This document shows positions 51,360 through 62,575 of a stretch of DNA of 64,000 nt, one piece after another. Origin of the DNA: Cytobacillus sp. IB215665 (GTDB lineage Bacteria; Bacillota; Bacilli; Bacillales; SM2101); NCBI RefSeq assembly GCF_033963835.1, contig NZ_JAXBME010000001.1, positions 1-64,000 of the forward strand. Direction: 5' to 3'. The translations under genes and the position numbers were made by a program. Every line of letters begins with the position of its first letter. Position 1 is the first letter of the stretch. Below the pieces are notes generated by a model. That model saw nothing but the letters and a program-made list of their open reading frames with translations, did no database searches and was not told the DNA's origin.

Positions 51360-51693
51360 TGTGGATAAATATTTACGTCAGTAATTACCCACAATAATAT
51401 ATGCTACAATGGATAACGGAAAAAAGAATTGCCCACATGTGGATAAATATTAAGAGTCTTTGTTTGGAGGAATGAGAGCATGAAATGCTGTGATGAACAT
51501 ATAGATTTAGCCATTGATATGTATGTAGATGAACATGAAATTGCACCAGAAATAAATATGCTAAATGAAGAAGAAAAGTTGTCAACATGCTGTGAATTTT
51601 GTCGAAATCCAGCAACATATATTGTAGGGAACTAATATTCTCATACAAGATGTGGATAGAAAATGTGCATATGTGGATAACCACTGTGGATAA
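51360..51693. other. DnaA-box cluster around the CxxH/CxxC gene, upstream of rlmH
   Basis: Perfect TGTGGATAA boxes are at 51360-51368, 51438-51446, 51672-51680 and 51685-51693, and TGTGGATAG is at 51651-51659, all in one orientation. B. subtilis has a DnaA-box cluster at the same place, upstream of rlmH (yydA). The preceding spacer 51110-51359 shows no gene. Confidence 0.8.
51480..51635 (+). CDS. CxxH/CxxC small protein (BA_5709 family)
   Basis: A 51-residue product beginning MKCCDEHIDLAIDMYVDEHE and ending CCEFCRNPATYIVGN. The paired Cys/His motifs CCDEH and CEFC suggest a zinc-binding fold. Bacilli carry such a gene next to rlmH, described as the CxxH/CxxC family; function unknown. GGAGG lies nine bases upstream of the ATG. 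It sits in the middle of the DnaA-box cluster, so DnaA may regulate it. Confidence 0.85.
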   Translation: MKCCDEHIDLAIDMYVDEHEIAPEINMLNEEEKLSTCCEFCRNPATYIVGN

Positions 51694-51728
51694 CTTGTAA
51701 GTAAACTGTTTATAAAGCGGGGATAAAT

Positions 51729-52208
51729 GTGAATATCTCAATTATTTCAATTGGAAAACTAAAAGAAAAATACTTAAAACAAGGCATACAAGAATACTTA
51801 AAACGCCTCACACCTTATGCAAAGGTGAATATCATTGAGCTCTCAGACGAAAAAGCACCCGAAGCATTAAGCGAGCAACAAATGGAACAAATCAAACAAA
51901 AGGAAGGCGAGCGCATACTCGCAAAAATATCAGAAGACACCCATGTCATCGCCCTTGCCATCGAAGGCAAAATGAAAACATCGGAACAGCTCGCAAAAGA
52001 CCTTGATAATTTAGCAACGTACGGCAAGAGTAAAGTTGCTTTTGTAATTGGAGGGTCACTAGGACTAAGTAATGAAGTAATGCAGAGGTCGAACGAATCG
52101 TTGTCATTTTCTAAGATGACGTTTCCTCATCAGTTGATGAGGTTGATTTTGTTGGAGCAGGTTTATCGGGCGTTTCGGATTAATAGGGGGGAACCGTACC
52201 ATAAGTAA
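51729..52208 (+). CDS. rlmH: 23S rRNA pseudouridine-1915 N3-methyltransferase RlmH
   Basis: RlmH is a SPOUT methyltransferase that modifies the 23S helix 69 pseudouridine. The 159-residue product has the knot motifs [10 protein letters not shown] and [20 protein letters not shown]. Base use shifts within the gene: A/C-rich third positions in the first half, G/T-rich ones in the last 100 bases. It closes the conserved block that starts at purA. Confidence 0.96.
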   Translation: MNISIISIGKLKEKYLKQGIQEYLKRLTPYAKVNIIELSDEKAPEALSEQQMEQIKQKEGERILAKISEDTHVIALAIEGKMKTSEQLAKDLDNLATYGKSKVAFVIGGSLGLSNEVMQRSNESLSFSKMTFPHQLMRLILLEQVYRAFRINRGEPYHK

Positions 52209-52282
52209 AAAACTAAAATACAAGTATCAGTATGTCTGTTGAATTTTTGCCTCTAATAAGTCGGCTAAAGATATTTTTAGAT

Positions 52283-52327
52283 AAAAAAACCGCACCTCCA
52301 ATTGTATCTAACAATCGAGGTGCAGTT
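52283..52327 (-). terminator. katG terminator
   Basis: On the minus strand CTGCACCTCGATTGT pairs with ACAATTGGAGGTGCGG (few mismatches) and is followed by seven T. It also faces rlmH and may stop transcription from both sides. Confidence 0.85.
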
Positions 52328-52370
52328 CTTCAAGGAACAGATATGTTCCTTAGGTCTCTATCTATGTTTT

Positions 52371-54590
<2,220 letters not shown>

Positions 54591-54665
54591 TCATCATTCT
54601 CCTTCCTATTCTTGAACATTTAGTCGATGATAACATTACATCTTGCCACAAATAGGTGTTAGACT

Positions 54666-54715
54666 ATTATGATAATTCTTACTCTCTATTATAGTGGACT
54701 GGGTGTTTGATTCAA
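54666..54715 (-). promoter_or_regulatory. katG promoter with downstream dyad
   Basis: TTGAAT (54710-54715), a 16-base spacer and TATAAT (54688-54693) form the promoter. About 12 bases after the -10 box is a dyad ATTAT-C-ATAAT (54666-54676) at the place of a repressor operator. It resembles Fur-family sites but does not match the PerR consensus closely. Confidence 0.6.
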
Positions 54716-54957
54716 AGTGATATGTGCTGTGGATGGAGAATTTTTAACAATAGTTACTTTCAAACAAGATTCATCATCACACAAAATAGGGCCAATAATG
54801 TTGTTTTCATGTTTATTAGAATTACCTGAGTATGAGGTTGTTAAACAGGATTTTTCCGCTTCTTACTACATTATTTTTGAGCAATTACGTTAATCAAACC
54901 ATCAACGAAGCTATTGCTGCAGAACTGATATAATCTTCATCTAAATTACACAGCTTA

Positions 54958-55091
54958 CTATCGAAATCACACAGTTTACTGTCCAAAACGACTCTTTACT
55001 ATCGAAATCACACATTTTACTATCCAAATCAGGCCTTTTACTATCCAAATTACCCATTTTACTGTCCAAATCAGCTCTTATACTGTCCAAC
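54958..55091 (-). repeat. 21-bp-period degenerate tandem array, seven units, inverted relative to 49.5 kb
   Basis: Seven cores CTATCGAAA, CTGTCCAAA, CTATCGAAA, CTATCCAAA, CTATCCAAA, CTGTCCAAA and CTGTCCAAC recur at spacings of 21, 20, 21, 21, 21 and 21 bases. On the minus strand they read TTTGGACAG/TTTCGATAG as in the other array. The array fills much of the 749-base gap between katG and the Crp/Fnr gene; the rest of that gap shows nothing I recognise. Confidence 0.85.
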
Positions 55092-55339
55092 CGACCACAC
55101 CGCTCATCATCAAACTAACCACCCTATTAGTTGTTCTAAAGAATAATGCAGTTGCATATGTTGAAGTGGCTTCATCTTGTCATATCATCATCTTCGGTTG
55201 TCCTACAAATATATCTTCTAGTAGTCTTTCTTTATTAAATCTACTTATTCAAATCGTAATATGAGTCATATTTTGTTAGCTTCATAGCTAAGTGATATGC
55301 TATAACAATAATAAAGAGAAAGATGGAGGTGTAGCTCAC

Positions 55340-55909
55340 ATGAGTGATATCCTTATTCGATATTTGAAACATTATACAGATGCTAGTGAATCAGAGATAG
55401 AGATGATTGTTGCAGATATACCTATTGCAGAATATAAAAAAGGAACTATCCTTTTAGATCAGGGAGAGGTTCCAGAGAAATGCTATTTTGTTGTAAAGGG
55501 TTGCGTCCGCCAGTTTGCAGTTGATGAAGAGGGGAGAGAAACGACGTATAATTTTTTTACAGAAGAGCAAGCGGTGACGATCTTCAATCAGCATAGTTCT
55601 GATAAAACATCTAAGTACACGTTAATCTGTGTGGAGGACTGTGTTCTCGTTGTAGGTGATTTATCTAACGAGGAACAGATGTATGACAAGCATCCAGGAC
55701 TTGAGACGATGACGCGTAAGTTAATGGAAGAGATTATGGGTGAAATGCATGATGATATTGCTACGTTTATATCATCTCGCCCAGAAGAGCGGTATAAGGC
55801 GCTCGTTGACAAACGCCCTGATTTGGTTCACCGTGTACCACAGCATCAGTTAGCAAGCTATTTAGGTATTACGCCTGAGTCACTTAGTCGTATCAAACGA
55901 AGATTATAG
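55340..55909 (+). CDS. Crp/Fnr family transcriptional regulator
   Basis: The 189-residue product has a cyclic-nucleotide-binding-type beta barrel (KKGTILLDQGEVPEKCYFVV, residues 32-51) and a C-terminal helix-turn-helix (VPQHQLASYLGITPESLSRI). No Cys cluster for an iron-sulfur centre is seen. The ATG at 55340 has GGAGGTG eight bases upstream. A dyad TTAGCT-TCAT-AGCTAA (55276-55291) lies in its promoter region and could be autoregulatory. It ends 3 bases from the convergent DUF4386 gene. Confidence 0.88.
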   Translation: MSDILIRYLKHYTDASESEIEMIVADIPIAEYKKGTILLDQGEVPEKCYFVVKGCVRQFAVDEEGRETTYNFFTEEQAVTIFNQHSSDKTSKYTLICVEDCVLVVGDLSNEEQMYDKHPGLETMTRKLMEEIMGEMHDDIATFISSRPEERYKALVDKRPDLVHRVPQHQLASYLGITPESLSRIKRRL

Positions 55910-55912
55910 TAT

Positions 55913-56671
55913 TCAAATTTGCGCAGCCTTGTTATGTGTCTTCCTTGTTGAATACGATTTAATAGGTGTTTTACCACCTTTCACTAAGAGCCAAATGCAA
56001 AAGCCTAGCTCTCCAGCTGTCATTGGAATCATCAAAATCATCTCGATAGTTGAAGTCACATTTTCAAGCGTTGGAAAGAATCCGTCTAATAGATGAACCA
56101 ACATATAACTTGCACCCCCTAATACAAGTAAAACGCTTATGATCTTTGGAACTGTTTTAGTTTTAGAAACGACAAAGCCCACTATTAATAGATGCATCCC
56201 AAAGACGATTAACCCAAACGACCAAACAGATTCAAATGCTAGTACAGACATCATGACTTCAGAAGCGAGAAGACTGTCAGGCTGATTCAACAGCTCATTA
56301 CTATACTTAATGAGATTATCTACCTGAATGAGATTTGAGACCGCAATAGCCAGTATGGCAGTATACATCAATCGAAGCCAAGCAGCTAACGTTGCTAACC
56401 CTTCATGTATTGGTTTTAAAAAGATATAAAATGCCCACGAAACGAGAATATCCGTTATTAATATAACTAGCCAACCAAGTATTCCTGCTCTAAATAAGCC
56501 TGTTGATGCTGAAATGTTATTAAATGTTTCAATCGAGCTATTACTAATCATTAAAGAACTATGAACATAGCCAAAAGAGAAAAATGCAGCTACGGTCATG
56601 ATGATCAAAGATATGCCTGCAATTAATGCTGATTTTCTAAGCTGATTTACATCTTGCTGTAATACTTCCAT
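55913..56671 (-). CDS. DUF4386 membrane protein
   Basis: The 252-residue product has six or seven membrane segments and the DUF4386 pattern (ISASTGLFRAGILGWLVILI, HEGLATLAAWLRLMYTAI). Function is unknown. ATG 56671 has TAGGAGGG upstream. Such genes often sit beside a regulator; here the Crp/Fnr gene is convergent and adjacent. A 28-bp perfect palindrome lies 50 bases upstream of the start. Confidence 0.85.
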   Translation of the reverse strand: MEVLQQDVNQLRKSALIAGISLIIMTVAAFFSFGYVHSSLMISNSSIETFNNISASTGLFRAGILGWLVILITDILVSWAFYIFLKPIHEGLATLAAWLRLMYTAILAIAVSNLIQVDNLIKYSNELLNQPDSLLASEVMMSVLAFESVWSFGLIVFGMHLLIVGFVVSKTKTVPKIISVLLVLGGASYMLVHLLDGFFPTLENVTSTIEMILMIPMTAGELGFCIWLLVKGGKTPIKSYSTRKTHNKAAQI

Positions 56672-56720
56672 ATAATTCCCTCCTAAGTCTTTTGATTGTA
56701 TTGTAGTGAAAAAATGAATA

Positions 56721-56748
56721 TGATTCATTGACTTAAGTCAATGAATCA
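56721..56748. promoter_or_regulatory. 28-bp perfect palindrome, likely operator of the DUF4386 gene
   Basis: The sequence is symmetric about TTGAC-TTAA-GTCAA (56728-56741) and continues with TGATTCA/TGAATCA on both sides without mismatch. The 5-4-5 core has the layout of Crp/Fnr-type sites (TTGAT-N4-ATCAA for Fnr). It lies in the DUF4386 promoter region. The remaining gap (56749-57086) shows nothing else. Confidence 0.75.
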
Positions 56749-57086
56749 ATTAGAAAATAATCTATTGCCTAAGTAAATATACAAGCTTCTTCAGTAATCA
56801 TATTACGATTATTTATCTATCGAACAAAAGAAGACATTTATACGAGATTTCAAACTAATATTTGTACAAGGTCGACCTTGCTACAAACATCTATATTCCC
56901 TATTTTGTAGCTAATCTGGCATGGAGGTGATTAAAGTAGTCACTTCAAAAAGAAGTTTCTTGTGTAGAGGTTATTCATTGAAGTGAAAGATTATTAGACG
57001 TGAAAAAGGTATGGTAAATCTGCCTATTATTCTTTTGTTATGCTCATTTAAATGAAAGTCATGTTGATAAGGTTGGGAGGAGTGTT

Positions 57087-58364
57087 ATGAAGCGTTTTTC
57101 AAAAGCGGAGCGGGGTTGGATTTTTTATGATTGGGCAAATTCAGCGTATTCAATTATTATTACAACAGCTATATTTCCACTATTTTATAAAGAAGCTGCT
57201 ACGAATAGTGGAATATCTGCGGCAAATTCCACGGCTTACTTAGGCTATACAATAGCGATTGCAACCTTTATATTAGCAATGTTAAGTCCTATATTAGGTA
57301 CGATTGCAGATTATCAAGGGTTAAAGAAAAAGTTTTTCGTATTCTTCCTTTTCTTAGGTGTGACTTCAACGGCGATATTAGCATTTATTCCGAGTGATCA
57401 ATGACTGCTGTTACTAGTTTGTTATACCGTGGCAACGATTGGATCTGCTGGAGCAAATATTTTTTACAATGCTTTTTTAGTAGATGTCACACCAAAGAAA
57501 CACATGAATCGTGTGTCTACATACGGTTTTGGATTTGGTTATATTGGGAGTACAATCCCTTTTATCGTTAGTATCGCTATCATCATGTTATCTCAAAGTA
57601 GTATCCTGCCGATTAGTACAACAGTTGCAAGTAAGATAGCCTTTATGATTACAGCATTATGGTGGTTTATTTTTACTATTCCATTATTGAAACATGTTTA
57701 TCAAGTTCACTATATTGACCGTGAACCAAAACCTATTAGAAATAGTTTTAAGCGACTAGCGAAAACGGTAAAGGAAGTTCGAAAATACCGTTCGTTATTT
57801 TTATTTTTGCTAGCTTATTTCTTTTATATTGATGGGGTAGGGACGATCATTTCCATGTCTACAGCATACGGAGCTGATTTAGGTATATCTGCTACAAGCT
57901 TACTCATTATCTTATTTGTCACACAGGTTGTTGCCGCGCCATTTGCCATATTGTACGGGAAATTAGCGGATATCTTTTCTGGTAAAAAAATGCTTTACGT
58001 AGGTATCATTATTTATATCATTGTTTGTATTTACGCGTTTTTTCTGCAAACTACACTCGATTTTTGGATATTGGCTATGCTGGTCGCATCGTCACAAGGT
58101 GGGATTCAAGCGTTAAGCCGCTCTTACTTCGCTAAGCTCATACCTCAAGAGAATGCCAATGAATTCTTTGGCTTTTACAATATCTTCGGTAAATTTGCTG
58201 CCATTATGGGACCATTTCTAGTCGGACTCACCTCACAACTAACAGGACATACGAATATGGGCGTCTTTAGTTTAATTGTTCTCTTTATTATTGGTGGAAT
58301 TATTTTAATATTTGTTCCTGAACCGAAAGGTGTATCAATTCAGAACAATGCTACGATTAAATGA
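57087..58364 (+). pseudogene. UMF1-type MFS transporter interrupted by an in-frame TGA
   Basis: A 425-codon frame encodes a 12-segment transporter of the Atg22/UMF1 group (B. subtilis YxiO type): MKRFSKAERGWIFYDWANSA at the start, NIFYNAFLVDVTPKKHMNRV later, and PEPKG at the end. A TGA at 57402-57404 interrupts it between SDQ and LLLLV, where relatives have Trp (TGG). The frame is otherwise open on both sides. It is a nonsense mutation, a sequencing error or, less likely, readthrough. GGGAGGAG precedes the ATG. Confidence 0.85.
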
Positions 58365-58365
58365 T

Positions 58366-58405
58366 AAATAAAAAGGCAGAACGATCATTTTTTGATAGTT
58401 CTGCC
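58366..58405 (-). terminator. Terminator of the sugar ABC operon
   Basis: GGCAGAAC (375-382) pairs with GTTCTGCC (398-405) and inner ATC/GAT also pair; on the minus strand TTTTTA follows. It may also slow plus-strand transcription from the broken transporter gene. Confidence 0.8.
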
Positions 58406-58453
58406 CCTTGTATATAAAACTTTCGGTTGGCCCCTGCTAATTATTAACAACGC

Positions 58454-59629
58454 TTAAGCTCTTTGCTTACGAGTCATGACATCAAAGATAACGGCAAGAG
58501 CTAAAACGCCACCACGGATAATATATTGAGGTGCGATTCCAACCCCCATTAAATTCATACCGTTTGTTAAGGAAGCCATAACGATTGCACCGATAATTGC
58601 CCCTGTTACTTTTCCGACTCCACCTGCTGCAGATACACCTCCGACGTATGCCGCTGCAATGGCATCAAGCTCGAATAATGTACCAGCTGTTGTTGTAGCT
58701 GATTGTAGACGAGCAGTGAACAAAATCCCTGATAACGCTGATAGCATACCCATTGAACCGAAGACGAGAAAGATAATTTTATTAACGTTAATTCCGCTAA
58801 GGTGTGCAGCTTCTGGGTTACTACCAACCGCATAAATATGGCGTCCTAGCACTGTCTTAGTCGTAAAGAAATGATACAGAATAACAACAAGCAGCATAAT
58901 GACAACCGTCCAAGAGAAGCCGTTATAACCTGCTAAAATCCATGTAATATACGCAATAATAGCTGAAACAAAAATTAATTGTAAAATGAAGATTTCTTTA
59001 GAAACAACTTCAAAATTGTACTTAATTTTGTTTTTGCGGTTCGAAATCGCGCTATAAATATAAAATATGATACCTAAACCACCGACAAGTAATGAAAGAA
59101 AATGTAACCCGTTAATTTGCAAAATAGAGGGAATATATCCATTACCAATTGCATTAAAAGCATCATTTTGAACGATAATTGTACCAGATTTTTCAGTTAC
59201 GAGTAGGATTGCGCCTCGGAAAATGAGCCATCCTGCTAATGTGGCAACAAAGGAAGGAATTCCTACTTTAGCTACTAGAAAACCTGTACTTAAGCCTGCT
59301 AAAATTCCAAGTACTAGAATAATAGGAATTACTACATATACAGGTAACCCAACTTCCATGAGGAGTATGGCTGCGATAGCACCAAGAAATCCAGCCAAGA
59401 AGCCGATCGATAAGTCAATGTGACGAATGACGATAACAAGCATAACACCGACAGCTAAAACAGCAATATAACCAGCTGAATCTAGTAGATTACTAATATT
59501 TCGAGATGACATAAATAAGCCATCTGTTAGAATGGTAAATGTTACCATAATTATTATTAAGGCAATATACATACCGTAATCACGAATGTTTTCTTTTATT
59601 AAATCCTTTGCTTCATGGAATAACTTCAT
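58454..59629 (-). CDS. Monosaccharide ABC transporter permease (XylH/GguB type)
   Basis: A 391-residue permease with about ten membrane segments, of the CUT2 class that imports xylose, glucose or mixed monosaccharides. GVMLVIVIRHIDLSIGF is the family motif. AGGAGGTTAAGTG-type bases precede the ATG. It is the last gene of the operon binding protein, ATPase, permease, and ends before a terminator. Sugar specificity cannot be read from the sequence. Confidence 0.9.
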   Translation of the reverse strand: MKLFHEAKDLIKENIRDYGMYIALIIIMVTFTILTDGLFMSSRNISNLLDSAGYIAVLAVGVMLVIVIRHIDLSIGFLAGFLGAIAAILLMEVGLPVYVVIPIILVLGILAGLSTGFLVAKVGIPSFVATLAGWLIFRGAILLVTEKSGTIIVQNDAFNAIGNGYIPSILQINGLHFLSLLVGGLGIIFYIYSAISNRKNKIKYNFEVVSKEIFILQLIFVSAIIAYITWILAGYNGFSWTVVIMLLVVILYHFFTTKTVLGRHIYAVGSNPEAAHLSGINVNKIIFLVFGSMGMLSALSGILFTARLQSATTTAGTLFELDAIAAAYVGGVSAAGGVGKVTGAIIGAIVMASLTNGMNLMGVGIAPQYIIRGGVLALAVIFDVMTRKQRA

Positions 59630-59641
59630 ACACTTAACCTC

Positions 59642-61162
59642 CTATTGCGTAGCAAGCTGCATAATTTTTTCTTGATCGGCTTCATTTGCTGGCAGCTCTC
59701 CTTTGATTTCTCCTTCTGCCATTACATAAATGCGATCACTCATTCCTAAAACCTCGCCGAGCTCAGAAGAAATCATAATAATACTCATTCCTTCCTTAAT
59801 CAGTTCGTTCATGACGGAATATATTTCAAATTTTGCTCCAACATCAATACCTCGTGTCGGTTCATCTAGAATAAGAAGCTTAGGACCAACAAACAACCAT
59901 TTACCTAATGAAACCTTCTGTTGGTTACCACCGCTTAATTTACCGACAAGCTGTTGCACGGATGATGCTTTAATTCCTAAAGAATCTTTATATTTTTCTG
60001 AGACTTTAATTTCCTCGTTGTCATTGATAATACCTTTTGAAGAGATGCCTTTCATATTTGCCGCAGAGATATTATTCTTAATGTCCTGAAGTAAGAAAAG
60101 GCCATCACCCTTACGATCCTCAGTGACATATGCAATTCCTGCTTTGATAGCATCACTCGTGTGTTTAAAGTTTTGTGGCACTTCGTCAACGATTAAATCC
60201 CCTTGTAGCTTATAAGATTTAGAGTTTCCGAAGATGCTAAGTGCTAATTCAGTACGGCCGGATCCCATAAGACCTGCAATACCGATAATTTCCCCTTGTT
60301 TGACATGAAGGTTGACATTTTTAGCTACATCTCGACCAATTTTCGGATCATACGCAGACCAGTTTTGTAATTCGAGAATTTTCGTACCGAATTTTTGCTT
60401 ACTTCTCTTCGGATAAATATCTGTAATCTCTCGACCGACCATGTTCTTAATAATAGTGTTTTCGTTCATTTCTCCCTTGGCTGCATCTAATGTACAAATT
60501 GTTTGTCCATCACGGATAACTGTTGCTTTATCTGCAATTGAAATGACTTCTTTTAACTTGTGTGAAATCATGATGCAAGTTATGCCCTGTCCCTTTAACT
60601 CTCGTAATAGATTCAGTAAGTTTTCGCTATCGTCCTCGTTAAGGGCAGCTGTTGGCTCATCTAAAATAAGAAGCTTTACTTCTTTACTTAACGCTTTTGC
60701 AATTTCAATTAACTGTTGTTTTCCTACGCCCAAATCTTTAATTAACGTTTCAGGATTAACTTTTAAATTTACCTTTTCTAGCATTTTTTTGGACTCGACA
60801 ATTGTTTGATTCCAATCAATTACACTTCCACGGTCCACTTCGTTGCCAACGAATATATTTTCATAAACTGATAAATCAGGAAACAACGCAAGCTCTTGAT
60901 AGATAATAGCGATTCCGGTATCGACACTATCGTTAATTTTGTTAAACTTTTGCACGCTACCATTAAAAACAATATCACCATCGTACGTTCCGTATGGATA
61001 CACACCGCTAAGCACCTTCATCAGTGTCGATTTTCCCGCTCCATTTTCACCGATTAAGCAGTGAATTTCCCCTTTTTCTACTTTAAAATTAACATCACTG
61101 AGCGCTTTGACCCCTGGAAATTCCTTCGTAATCTGATGCATTTCTAGAATATACTCGCTCAT
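59642..61162 (-). CDS. Monosaccharide ABC transporter ATP-binding protein (XylG/GguA type)
   Basis: A 506-residue double ATPase. The first domain has Walker A GENGAGKST and LILDEPTAALNE; the second has the degenerate loop GLMGSGRTELALS, signature LSGGNQQKVSLGKWL and LILDEPTRGIDVGAK. GVYPYGTYDGDIVF is characteristic of XylG and GguA. GGGAGGTTAATC precedes the ATG. Spacing to the permease gene is 12 bases. Confidence 0.92.
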   Translation of the reverse strand: MSEYILEMHQITKEFPGVKALSDVNFKVEKGEIHCLIGENGAGKSTLMKVLSGVYPYGTYDGDIVFNGSVQKFNKINDSVDTGIAIIYQELALFPDLSVYENIFVGNEVDRGSVIDWNQTIVESKKMLEKVNLKVNPETLIKDLGVGKQQLIEIAKALSKEVKLLILDEPTAALNEDDSENLLNLLRELKGQGITCIMISHKLKEVISIADKATVIRDGQTICTLDAAKGEMNENTIIKNMVGREITDIYPKRSKQKFGTKILELQNWSAYDPKIGRDVAKNVNLHVKQGEIIGIAGLMGSGRTELALSIFGNSKSYKLQGDLIVDEVPQNFKHTSDAIKAGIAYVTEDRKGDGLFLLQDIKNNISAANMKGISSKGIINDNEEIKVSEKYKDSLGIKASSVQQLVGKLSGGNQQKVSLGKWLFVGPKLLILDEPTRGIDVGAKFEIYSVMNELIKEGMSIIMISSELGEVLGMSDRIYVMAEGEIKGELPANEADQEKIMQLATQ

Positions 61163-61247
61163 GATTAACCTCCCTTACGAAAACAACTAAAATAATTAGA
61201 AATAGTGACAGACGTATCTATCACTATTTCCATAAAGCATGCGCATT

Positions 61248-62354
61248 TTATTTTAGGCCTTCAAATTCGCTCTCTTCATAGTAACCAGAATCAATGAGCT
61301 CACTCTTAACGTTAACGTCCTCAACGACGATTACATCAGTTTGTTTTGCATTTACGTCTTTCTTACCATTGTCGTAAGAACCAGTTGTATCAGGCGTACC
61401 ACCGTCTAATACATCAACTGCCATTCCGATTGCATCTTTTACAAGTGTACGAACATCTTTAAATACAGTCATTGCTTGCTTACCATCAATAATATATTGA
61501 ATAGAAGCTTTTTCAGCATCTTGACCAGTTACTAAATAGCTTGAAACTTCAGGATCTGATTCAAATACATCAGCGATAGAGCGTGCTGTTCCATCATTTG
61601 GCGCAAGAACTGCAACATCACCCTTCATATCTGCTCCAACAGCTGTTAAATGTGTTTGAGCTTTGTTTTTCGCTTCATTTGGATCCCAGTTTGTCGTAAC
61701 CTGTCCTAGTATTTTACCCATTTCATCACGTGAAAGCTCAGCTTTATCTTTTAAAGCTTCTGCTTCGCTAGAGTTTGCGATGACAAAAGTGCCATCAGCG
61801 ATCTTTGGTTGAAGTACGCTCCATGCTCCTTCAAAGAACAAGAATGCGTTATTGTCAGAAGCAGCACCAGCATATAAATATAAAGGAGTGCCTGAGCCGT
61901 TAGCATTGTCAATTAAAAATTGTCCTTGAGCTGCACCTACCGCTATGCTATCAAATGTAACGTAATAATCTACAGCCTCAGTTTCAGTAATTAAGCGGTC
62001 GTATGCAATAACTGTAACATCATCGTCTTTAGCCGCCTCAACTGCAGATCCTGCAGCTGCCCCATCGTGTGGAGCGATAATTAAGACATCGATTCCTTTG
62101 TTAAGTAATGTTTCAACATTTTCTTTTTCCTTAGCTGACGATCCTTGGCTAAATAAAATTTCTGTTGAATAGTCTGAATCTGCTAATGCATCTTTAAACC
62201 TTTGCTCATCTTGTACCCATCTAGGTTCATCTTTCGTAGGTAAAACAATACCGATACTTACATCGTTACCACTTCCTGTAGTAGCACTACCACAGCCTAC
62301 AGCTACTAGTGCAAGCATCATGACAACGATGGCCGCTATAATTCTCTTTTTCAT
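61248..62354 (-). CDS. ChvE-like sugar-binding lipoprotein
   Basis: The extracellular receptor of the importer. The 368-residue product has a lipoprotein signal (VAVGCGS) and a type-1 periplasmic-binding fold with PTKDEPRWVQDEQRF, VIAPHDGAAAGS and VIAYDRLI, as in ChvE/XylF proteins that bind pyranoses. ATG 62354 follows AAAGGGGATTTTTG. A catabolite-repression site lies 65 bases upstream. Confidence 0.9.
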   Translation of the reverse strand: MKKRIIAAIVVMMLALVAVGCGSATTGSGNDVSIGIVLPTKDEPRWVQDEQRFKDALADSDYSTEILFSQGSSAKEKENVETLLNKGIDVLIIAPHDGAAAGSAVEAAKDDDVTVIAYDRLITETEAVDYYVTFDSIAVGAAQGQFLIDNANGSGTPLYLYAGAASDNNAFLFFEGAWSVLQPKIADGTFVIANSSEAEALKDKAELSRDEMGKILGQVTTNWDPNEAKNKAQTHLTAVGADMKGDVAVLAPNDGTARSIADVFESDPEVSSYLVTGQDAEKASIQYIIDGKQAMTVFKDVRTLVKDAIGMAVDVLDGGTPDTTGSYDNGKKDVNAKQTDVIVVEDVNVKSELIDSGYYEESEFEGLK

Positions 62355-62418
62355 CAAAAATCCCCTTTCGAATTAAAGTTGTGTCTTAATAACTCCAATA
62401 TAGCAGTCAGGCATTATG

Positions 62419-62433
62419 ATGAAAACGCTTTCT
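62419..62433. promoter_or_regulatory. Candidate cre site (CcpA)
   Basis: ATGAAAACGCTTTCT fits the relaxed catabolite-responsive element WTGNAANCGNWNNCW at all fixed positions. It lies 65 bases upstream of the sugar importer operon, so glucose repression is expected. Confidence 0.7.
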
Positions 62434-62524
62434 ATTAGCACAATTTTAATATTATCTGTATTTTTTTAATATTAGTTTAGTAAGTTGCTAGCTTACTTAT
62501 AAAAATTCGTATCTACTGGAGTGT

Positions 62525-62552
62525 TAAAAACCGCCAGGATGCATCCTGGCGG
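62525..62552 (-). terminator. Terminator between the two sugar-binding protein genes
   Basis: A 22-base perfect palindrome centred on GGATGCATCC, with CCGCCA/TGGCGG arms, is followed on the minus strand by TTTTTAA. It separates the upstream binding-protein gene from the importer operon. Confidence 0.88.
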
Positions 62553-62575
62553 TCTGTGAATAATAAATTCTTTTG

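Noticed and set aside
54661-54680. PerR box at katG
   Set aside because: Against TTATAATNATTATAA about five of fourteen positions differ and the half-site order is reversed; kept only as an unassigned dyad.
54958-55091. CRISPR array
   Set aside because: Units are only 21 bases with six-base variable parts, the conserved part is itself variable, and no cas genes are nearby.
57402-57404. TGA read as Trp or selenocysteine
   Set aside because: TGA is a normal stop for other genes here (yidC, gdpP, walK), and no selenocysteine insertion structure is visible after the codon; the family position is Trp.
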